Source: an uncultured Desulfobulbaceae bacterium (GTDB lineage: Bacteria; Desulfobacterota; Desulfobulbia; Desulfobulbales; BM004). Taken from it: DNA of 29,580 bases. The notes below the pieces were generated by a model. That model worked only from the letters and a program-made list of their open reading frames with translations. It was not told where the DNA came from and searched no databases. Made by a program: the position numbers and the translations under genes. The stretch covers positions 1 to 29,580 of the forward strand of contig CAMYJP010000032.1 of assembly GCA_947258675.1 (NCBI GenBank), read 5' to 3'. Shown here piece after piece: positions 23,938 to 29,580 of this stretch (positions are counted from its first letter, which is position 1; each line of letters begins with the position of its first letter).

Positions 23938-25023
23938 ATGAAGAAAATAGTGATTTCCACAGGAGGCGGTGATGCTCCGGGGTTGAACGCTGTTATCTAT
24001 GCGGTTGTTAAGTCGGCTCACCTGAGAGGTTGGGAAGTTTATGGCAGCCGCAGTGGCTATAAAGGTTTGCTCGACCTGGATGAACTTGTGAGATTGACCC
24101 CTGAAAAGGTCGAAGACATTACACCTACAGGAGGCACTATTCTTGGTTCGACTAACAAGGGCAATCCTTTTGCAATGCCGGTGGAGAATTTGGCCGGTGA
24201 ATATTCCATTTGTGACGTGTCTGAAAGGGTAATGAAAAATTTTAATCGTATGGGATTTTATTGCCATATCGCAGTAGGTGGTGACGGAAGTCTTGAAATT
24301 GCACACCGTTTTGCGGAAAAAGGTATGCCCGTAATCGGTGTCCCTAAGACAATAGATAATGATCTTGCTGCAACCCATTTAACCTTTGGTTTTGATACAG
24401 CTGTATCTACAGCAACAGAGGCTTTGGACAAACTGCATTCAACAGCCAAATCGCATGACAGAGTTATGGTCGTTGAAGTCATGGGGCGTGAATCCGGATG
24501 GATTGCACTCAACTCAGGGATTTCTGGTGGAGCTGATGTAATCCTCATTCCGGAAATAACCTTTGATATCGAGAAGGTTTGTGAAAAAATCAATGATAAT
24601 GAGCTTCATGATAAGCATTATGCGATTGTCGTAGTAGCTGAAGGCGCCCAGACCATGGAATGTGCCGGTGAGTTCTGCAAGGAGGGCGAAATCGGCAGAC
24701 AGGAGGTCATCCTCGGCGGTATTGGCAGTTGGGTGGCTGAAGAAGTTCGAAAATTAACCCGAAAAGATACCAGGTCTCTTGTTCTCGGACACCTGCAAAG
24801 AGGGGGCTCACCTACAACTTTTGACCGGCTGTTGGCCTTGAGATTTGGGGCTGCTGCCGTAAGACTGGCAGAATCGGGAACCTTTGATCACATGGTTGCA
24901 CTGGCATCTCCTGACATGAAAGCTGTGCCCCTGTCTGAAGCAATAGAATCACGAAAAAAAGTGCCGCCGGATAATGACAAGGTGTTGACGGCACGTGAAA
25001 TTGGCATCTGTTTCGGGGATTGA
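23938..25023 (+). CDS. pfkA: 6-phosphofructokinase (group III-like; phosphoryl donor uncertain)
   Basis: PFK phosphorylates fructose 6-phosphate to the 1,6-bisphosphate in glycolysis. The 361-residue product has the nucleotide loop GGGDAPGLN (9-17), GGDGS (114-118), the catalytic PKTIDND (136-142), the MGRESGWIA block and GHLQRGGSPTTFDR. Two positions distinguish donors: the residue after GGD is Gly117, as in ATP enzymes (PPi enzymes usually have Asp), while the residue before TIDND is Lys137, as in PPi enzymes (ATP enzymes such as E. coli PfkA have Gly). Such Gly/Lys proteins form a mixed group that includes ATP users, so ATP dependence is likely but unproven. AAGGA lies 6 bases before the ATG. 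The gene appears monocistronic; 152 bases separate it from the next gene. Confidence 0.93.
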   Translation: MKKIVISTGGGDAPGLNAVIYAVVKSAHLRGWEVYGSRSGYKGLLDLDELVRLTPEKVEDITPTGGTILGSTNKGNPFAMPVENLAGEYSICDVSERVMKNFNRMGFYCHIAVGGDGSLEIAHRFAEKGMPVIGVPKTIDNDLAATHLTFGFDTAVSTATEALDKLHSTAKSHDRVMVVEVMGRESGWIALNSGISGGADVILIPEITFDIEKVCEKINDNELHDKHYAIVVVAEGAQTMECAGEFCKEGEIGRQEVILGGIGSWVAEEVRKLTRKDTRSLVLGHLQRGGSPTTFDRLLALRFGAAAVRLAESGTFDHMVALASPDMKAVPLSEAIESRKKVPPDNDKVLTAREIGICFGD

Positions 25024-25175
25024 AATAGAGTTAAAGTTTGATTTTTCATTCCATATGTATTTTTATTCCATGGTTTCTATTACATTTTCGATAGCCTATT
25101 CAATTTAGTTCAATTACCAAATTTTCTTTCCTCATTGTTACAGCGATCTATTCCTTTTCATCTGCTCCTTAACCT

Positions 25176-25811
25176 ATGCATAAACTTCTTGAGATTTATA
25201 ATACCCTTCACGATTATTTCGGCCCCCAACATTGGTGGCCGGGTGAGACACCTTTTGAGGTTATGGTTGGCGCAGTACTGACCCAGAATACTAACTGGAA
25301 AAATGTGAGTCGTGCTATTACTGCACTTAAAAAGGAAAACCTGTTGACGCTTGAAGCTTTATCAAGCATCCCTGTGGAGCATCTGGCCCTAAAAATCAAG
25401 CCTGCTGGATATTATAACTTAAAGGCCGTTCGCCTAAAAAATCTTCTTAATTGTATCAACCATGAATATAATGGCAAAATTGATGATTTTCAAAACGAGC
25501 CAACCGGCCTATTGCGGAAGCAGCTGCTGAAAGTGAAAGGGATAGGGCCGGAAACAGCTGACTCCATTTTGCTTTATGCTGCGGGAAAGCCTGTTTTTGT
25601 AGTGGATGCTTACACCCACCGTATTCTTTTTCGACATAATCTTATCACTGAAGAAGAACAGTATGCTGAAATACAAACTTTATTTATGGATTCCCTTCCA
25701 GAAGATGTCTCTCTCTTTAATGAATACCATGCATTATTAGTAAGGCTTGGCAAAGAGTTTTGCAAGAAAAGCAAACCGCTCTGCATTTCATGTCCTATCA
25801 ATGGAATTTAA
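25176..25811 (+). CDS. Endonuclease III-like HhH-GPD DNA glycosylase, last Fe-S cysteine missing
   Basis: This 211-residue protein belongs to the endonuclease III superfamily, in the MagIII-like subgroup opening with FGPQHWWPGETPFE and AVLTQNTNW. The helix-hairpin-helix is KVKGIGPETADSILLYAAG (119-137), and the catalytic aspartate is D144 in VVDAYTHRI. Where bifunctional Nth has the Schiff-base lysine (GxGRKTA), this protein has Glu126, so it should be a monofunctional glycosylase. The Fe-S pattern C-X6-C-X2-C-X5-C is present only as far as C196, C203 and C206; the TAA stop occupies exactly the position of the fourth cysteine. A TGT in the +1 frame lies at 25813-25815. No ribosome binding site is evident before the ATG, but homologues begin here. 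It converges with trmJ, 7 bases away. Confidence 0.83.
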   Translation: MHKLLEIYNTLHDYFGPQHWWPGETPFEVMVGAVLTQNTNWKNVSRAITALKKENLLTLEALSSIPVEHLALKIKPAGYYNLKAVRLKNLLNCINHEYNGKIDDFQNEPTGLLRKQLLKVKGIGPETADSILLYAAGKPVFVVDAYTHRILFRHNLITEEEQYAEIQTLFMDSLPEDVSLFNEYHALLVRLGKEFCKKSKPLCISCPINGI

Positions 25812-25818
25812 CTGTTTA

Positions 25819-26604
25819 TCAGGCTGATTTTTTCAGTGTATCGTTGGCCTGTTTTTTCTCCTCATACCAGAGAAATTGGCGACAAAACCCTCGTATTATT
25901 CTGGATTCTTTTGAGCGAAGACCAACCCTTCCCAGAAGCTGTCTGATATTACGCATCCAGTGAAATGTGTCTTCAGTTTTCAGAAACTCGATTGTCGTCA
26001 TAAGCTGTTCAATATGATCATACATTCCTTCCAGTTCATAGGATTCTGCCAGTTTGGGAGAGGAAGCGAGATTTCTGTTTGTGCCGGTTATGCAGTAGTA
26101 TATTTCATAGCAGAGTATTGCCACAGCCTGGGCCAGGTTCAAAGATGAAAAATCGGCGGTCGGAATGGTCACAGTGTGTTGACAGGACTTGAGGTCATCA
26201 TTGGTGAGTCCGCGGTGCTCAGGACCAAAAAGTAGTGCAATCTGATTGTTTTTAAGCAAAGGCAGGAGCCTTTCCGCCATCCTGCGAGGTGTATTGTCAC
26301 TACGGCGGTTGCGGCCTTGGCGTGCAGTAGTGCCAATTGTAAAAGTAAATGGCGCCAGCGCCGTTGAAAGCTCTTTGTGCATCACCATTGTATCTATGAG
26401 ATAGGCTGCTTCGTGGGTGGCGGTCTTCAACATTTTATCTCGATCTGGTTCCTCATCCCGCACCAATACCAGCTTTGTAATGCCCATATTTTTTGCAATT
26501 CGGGCCGCTGCCCCGACATTCTCAGGATATTTGGGGGAGAGCAGCACAATAGTGATATTGTCGAGTAGCATTTGAGAAGATTCTGGGCCGGGTAATTCTG
26601 TCAT
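25819..26604 (-). CDS. trmJ: TrmJ-type SPOUT RNA methyltransferase
   Basis: This is an AdoMet-dependent 2'-O-methyltransferase of the SPOUT class, TrmH group 1, best matched by TrmJ, which methylates position 32 of certain tRNAs. The 261-residue product shows motif 1 PENVGAAARIAKNMG, motif 2 ALLFGPEHRGLTNDDL and motif 3 IPTADFSSLNLAQAVAILCYE, which together form the trefoil knot. A C-terminal extension of about 75 residues resembles that of TrmJ dimers. Its ATG overlaps the rnr stop (ATGA), so the two are translationally coupled. Interestingly, the window also holds a TtcA-type enzyme, which modifies the same tRNA position 32, though at a different locus. The exact substrate is inferred from similarity. 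Confidence 0.9.
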   Translation of the reverse strand: MTELPGPESSQMLLDNITIVLLSPKYPENVGAAARIAKNMGITKLVLVRDEEPDRDKMLKTATHEAAYLIDTMVMHKELSTALAPFTFTIGTTARQGRNRRSDNTPRRMAERLLPLLKNNQIALLFGPEHRGLTNDDLKSCQHTVTIPTADFSSLNLAQAVAILCYEIYYCITGTNRNLASSPKLAESYELEGMYDHIEQLMTTIEFLKTEDTFHWMRNIRQLLGRVGLRSKESRIIRGFCRQFLWYEEKKQANDTLKKSA

Positions 26605-28889
26605 ACCCTTTTATCCTTTTTGATTTTTTCTTTCTCAGCCAGAATAAAGTCTATGCGGCGTTGATGCACCTGTACATTTTCTACTCTCACCTGCAGGAGA
26701 TCTCCCAATTGAAATATTCTTCCGGTATGACTGCCGACCAAACGGTGATTCCTTTCATCAAGGCTGTAATAATCGTCAGCCAGGGCCTTCAAGGGGATCG
26801 CCCCGCTAATAAACCATTCTAAAAGTTCGACAAAAATGCCATAGGGTGTGATGCTGGCAATTACTCCATCATATACTTCGCCAACCTTGTCTTTCATAAA
26901 GCGAACCTTCAAACGGTCAATCATTTCCCATTCCGCTTCAGTAGCGATTTTTTCCCGTTCTGAAAGAAAATCCCCTGCAGTTGTCATAGAACCAAATGGT
27001 TCAGGTCTTTTGTTTGATTTAATAGGTACACCATCAGACCTTTGCTCGAGGAGTTCGGCCAGTTTTCGGTGAACCAAAAGATCAGGATATCGGCGAATGG
27101 GAGAAGTGAAATGAGTGTAATGGGTTGCGGCCAGTCCGAAATGACCGGTGTTCTCCGGAGAATATCGGGCTCTTTTCATTGTGCGGAGCAGGAGATTATT
27201 GACAATATATTCTTTGGGGGTTTCAGCAACCAGGTCTAGGATATTACCGAACCATTGCGGAGTACCCTGTCCATCTGGCAACTTAAGTCCCAAGGTTTTG
27301 GCAAAGGTGGTAAAATCAGCGACTTTCACCGGGTCGGGAACCTCGTGGATACGGTAAAGCACCTCGATATTTTGCTCCGCAAGTGTTTCTGCGACTGCCT
27401 CATTAGCAGCCAGCATGAACTCTTCGATTATTTTGTGGGACAAGTATCGTTTGGTTCGGGTTATTTCCTGAATTTGCCCTTGGTCGTCAATGGTCAGGTT
27501 TGCTTCCGGCAGGCTGAAGCCGATACTCCCTCGCGTTAAGCGATTGTGCTCAAGTTTTTTAGAAAGATCAGCCATAAAATGGAGCGGTTTTTCAAGCGCA
27601 CCATACTTTTTTTTCAACTGAGCATCTTTGCCAGCAAGTATATCTTTAACTTGTATGTACGTTAATCTGTAATGGCTTTTAATGATGCTTTTAAAGAATT
27701 CCTTGCTGGTAGGTTTCCCCAGGTTATCAAAATCAAGCACTACGGTAAAAGCATAACGATCTTGGTTGGGGACGAGGCTGCAGAGGTTGTTTGAAAGTCT
27801 TTCAGGCAGCATCGGTACGACCATGGTTGGGAAATAGACACTTGTCCCACGTCTGCATGCTTCATTATCTAGAGGAGAATTCGGCTCTACATAATGACTT
27901 ACATCAGCAATAGAGACATACAGCCGATATCCCTTAGGAGTCATGGCAATAGCCACTGCATCATCAAAATCCCTGGCGTCATCGCCATCAATTGTAAAAT
28001 GTACAATTTTTCGCAGGTCTGTCCGAGCCTTATCTGGTTTCACTTTCTCTGGCAGGCTGTTCGCTTGCTGCAAACTGTTATTTTCAAAAATATCAGGAAG
28101 CGAATATTTAGATATGACCATTTTAGTCTGTACTTCGAGATCTTCAGGATCTCCTAATACTTGTATGATGCGGCCTGTAGGATTTCGTTGACCGGGTATA
28201 AAATCGGTTATCTCGACAATCACCGCATTTCCACTTCTGGCTCCACAGAAGTTTTCTTTGTGCACCATGATAGTGTAAGTGAACCGTTCATCCTCAGGCA
28301 TGACAGTGCCAGTGTCTCTGCCCCCGGAAAAGATGCCCGCCAAGCGGCTGACAGCACGGCTGAGAACCTGTAAGACCCTTGCCTCCATACGATTCTTTCG
28401 ATGGCCAAAAAGTTCGACCAAAACCCTGTCGCCGTGGTTTGCAGTACCTAAGTTGCTCCGTGATATGTATGGATCTGATCGTCGACTATTTTCTTTCTTG
28501 TCGTCCTTCACTTCAATAACGGCAAAGCCGAAACCACGAGGATGCATTGAAACAGTAGCTTGAACCAGTCCGGCATCCTGGTTGAATTGATAATGCTTTT
28601 TCTTCGTACATTTGAGAATCTGCCGATGACACAATCTGGCAAGAATATCTTTGATAGCTTTGACTTGCGTATGGTTAAGATTCAGCTCATTAAGTAAATC
28701 CTGTAAGGAAAAAAACTGTGGTTTATTGCGTAATAAAGAAATAATATTAACTTCAAGCGCCGAAAAGGATTGACGGGAGCCTGCTTGAGTTATCCCTTGA
28801 GGGGTTCCGCGATTTTTTCTTGGCTGCGTCCTTTTGGGACGGGGACGCGTATTTCTTTTTTTCTTAAATACTTTATTTCTGCGATGCAT
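26601..28889 (-). CDS. rnr: Ribonuclease R
   Basis: RNase R is a 3'-5' hydrolytic exoribonuclease that can unwind structured RNA and takes part in rRNA and tmRNA quality control. The 762-residue product has a very basic N-terminal tail (residues 1-35, rich in Arg and Lys), a winged-helix RNase R domain, cold-shock domains (ATVSMHPRGFGFAVIEV and following), the RNB catalytic domain with DGDDARDFDD (301-310), DVSHYVEPNSPLD and the later FTSPIRRYPDLLVHR, and a C-terminal S1 domain (GEVYDGVIASITPYGIFVEL). The Lys-rich C-terminal tail of the E. coli enzyme is reduced to a short KEKIKKDKRV. No strong ribosome binding site precedes the ATG at 28889. It is the first gene of an rnr-trmJ unit, divergent from the RelA/SpoT gene across a 469-base gap. 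Confidence 0.97.
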   Translation of the reverse strand: MHRRNKVFKKKRNTRPRPKRTQPRKNRGTPQGITQAGSRQSFSALEVNIISLLRNKPQFFSLQDLLNELNLNHTQVKAIKDILARLCHRQILKCTKKKHYQFNQDAGLVQATVSMHPRGFGFAVIEVKDDKKENSRRSDPYISRSNLGTANHGDRVLVELFGHRKNRMEARVLQVLSRAVSRLAGIFSGGRDTGTVMPEDERFTYTIMVHKENFCGARSGNAVIVEITDFIPGQRNPTGRIIQVLGDPEDLEVQTKMVISKYSLPDIFENNSLQQANSLPEKVKPDKARTDLRKIVHFTIDGDDARDFDDAVAIAMTPKGYRLYVSIADVSHYVEPNSPLDNEACRRGTSVYFPTMVVPMLPERLSNNLCSLVPNQDRYAFTVVLDFDNLGKPTSKEFFKSIIKSHYRLTYIQVKDILAGKDAQLKKKYGALEKPLHFMADLSKKLEHNRLTRGSIGFSLPEANLTIDDQGQIQEITRTKRYLSHKIIEEFMLAANEAVAETLAEQNIEVLYRIHEVPDPVKVADFTTFAKTLGLKLPDGQGTPQWFGNILDLVAETPKEYIVNNLLLRTMKRARYSPENTGHFGLAATHYTHFTSPIRRYPDLLVHRKLAELLEQRSDGVPIKSNKRPEPFGSMTTAGDFLSEREKIATEAEWEMIDRLKVRFMKDKVGEVYDGVIASITPYGIFVELLEWFISGAIPLKALADDYYSLDERNHRLVGSHTGRIFQLGDLLQVRVENVQVHQRRIDFILAEKEKIKKDKRV

Positions 28890-29358
28890 TGTATCGAGTG
28901 CTGTTTCAAGGATAGATGTTATGGCCTTGAAGACCGTAAGTTTTTTGAAAAATATTAAGATGCGTTTATCGGCTTTTAATGCATAATCCGGTATTACCGG
29001 GTATGTTTGTAATTTACTGCTGATACCTGGTTTTGATAATGCCGCTTCACTCTTTATATCCTTCCGTGTGCCGGGCTGCCTGTCTGCCTGTTATTCTGAT
29101 GGTATTTTCAGGAATGATTGTTAATAATTGCAAAAGATTTATTTGTATGATAACTGTTTGTTATTAATATGTTTTTATAGATGCTGCCTTGGCGCATAAT
29201 CAAAAATGCTGAGTTTACTTTAAAAGGGGTCTCATTGTTAAAACAATTCAGTATAGAAGACTTGTGTTGCACGGAGGGGCAATCAATAAATATATGAATT
29301 ATAATACAATCATAATGGATATTTAAAGAAATACAATAGAATCATCTCGCTGAATTTG
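28890..29358. other. Divergent intergenic region between rnr and the RelA/SpoT gene
   Basis: No gene is supported in these 469 AT-rich bases. The region must contain the promoters of both rnr and the RelA/SpoT gene. It has a perfect dyad CCGGTA-T-TACCGG (28988-29000) and an inverted repeat ATTGTT-AA-AACAAT (29234-29247), either of which could be an operator. A weak TTGCAC / ATATAT pair near 29267-29295 may be the RelA/SpoT promoter. Confidence 0.45.
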
Positions 29359-29580
29359 ATGCAACCTAAGCAATTCGATATAGTCAGTTATAAAGAGCTC
29401 ATGGGCCGCTATCTGGGTGAAACCATTGGTAATGTTAAGGTTTTCTGGGATGCCCTTGTCTTTGCTGAACAAGCCCATGCTGGCCAATGGCGAAGGTCCG
29501 GAGATGCATATATCCTTCACCCGTGTCAGGTAGCTCGAATTCTGGTTGAAGAACTGGATATAAAAAATCCGGAAATACTT
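29359..29580 (+). CDS. RelA/SpoT-family (p)ppGpp synthetase/hydrolase, N-terminal part
   Basis: Only the first 74 codons are in the window. From ATG 29359 the product contains a short helix followed by FAEQAHAGQWRRSGDAYILHPCQVARIL, the start of the HD hydrolase domain of long RelA/SpoT proteins (the H-x-GQ-R-SG-x-YI-x-HP motif). The first metal-binding histidine is therefore intact; the HD pair itself and the synthetase, TGS and ACT domains would lie to the right. The start has no clear ribosome binding site; TTG one codon upstream is also in frame. Whether the protein is bifunctional or a synthetase only cannot be judged from this piece, but the conserved hydrolase motif favours a bifunctional Rel/SpoT type. 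Confidence 0.9.
   Translation, partial: MQPKQFDIVSYKELMGRYLGETIGNVKVFWDALVFAEQAHAGQWRRSGDAYILHPCQVARILVEELDIKNPEIL

Noticed and set aside
29323..29520. 65-codon minus-strand frame at the right edge
   Set aside because: Antisense to the clearly recognisable RelA/SpoT HD-domain start.

Overview
The window looks like chromosomal DNA of a Gram-negative, moderately AT-rich bacterium, most likely a Desulfobacterota (Desulfobulbales-like) member. The pointers are a GlrK/QseG/GlrR-like kinase-lipoprotein-sigma54 regulator set, a short TtcA-type protein, a group III-like phosphofructokinase, two lipoproteins with lipoboxes, and the gene order tRNA-rimP-nusA-infB-rbfA-nrnA-truB-rpsO-pnp-M16-dut. The taxonomic placement is inference from family resemblance; no search was run. 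The window is mostly conserved housekeeping DNA; its interest lies in altered versions of conserved proteins and in RNA structure.

Layout. 1-690 (minus): rplM, a terminator hairpin, and tRNA-Gly(GCC). 690-1374: a 685-base gap with a possible degenerate miniature transposable element directly upstream of the tRNA. 1375-8469 (plus): hisB; a CsgG/GNA1162-like lipoprotein; a TtcA-family PP-loop ATPase overlapping a DUF89 phosphatase; a histidine kinase overlapping a duplicated QseG-like lipoprotein; a sigma54 response regulator; a PilZ protein. 8537-22787 (minus, read right to left): a run of translation and RNA genes headed by a good sigma70-type promoter and tRNA-Gly(CCC), then rimP, nusA, infB, rbfA, nrnA, truB, rpsO, pnp, an M16 peptidase, dut, a metallo-beta-lactamase-fold hydrolase and a MutS-like ATPase. 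22888-23370 (minus): a TIGR00725 Rossmann protein. 23371-23937: a gap with a possible 34-codon ORF. 23938-25811 (plus): pfkA and an endonuclease III-like protein. 25819-28889 (minus): rnr and trmJ with overlapping stop and start. The right edge cuts a RelA/SpoT-family gene (plus).

How the genes work together. The minus-strand block couples transcription elongation (NusA), translation initiation (IF2), 30S maturation (RimP, RbfA), tRNA modification (TruB), ribosomal protein S15 and RNA turnover (PNPase, NrnA). The plus-strand cluster ends in a membrane sensor, an outer-membrane lipoprotein and an enhancer-binding regulator, an arrangement known from envelope signalling in enterobacteria, followed by a c-di-GMP-binding PilZ protein.

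The most unusual observations are: a second IF2 N-terminal domain fused to the C-terminus of NusA, about 71% identical by eye to the one starting the neighbouring infB; a PNPase whose KH domain has lost about 18 residues including the GXXG loop; a long imperfect stem-loop in the pnp leader, as in the E. coli RNase III/PNPase autoregulation system; and an endonuclease III-like protein that stops exactly where the fourth Fe-S cysteine should be.
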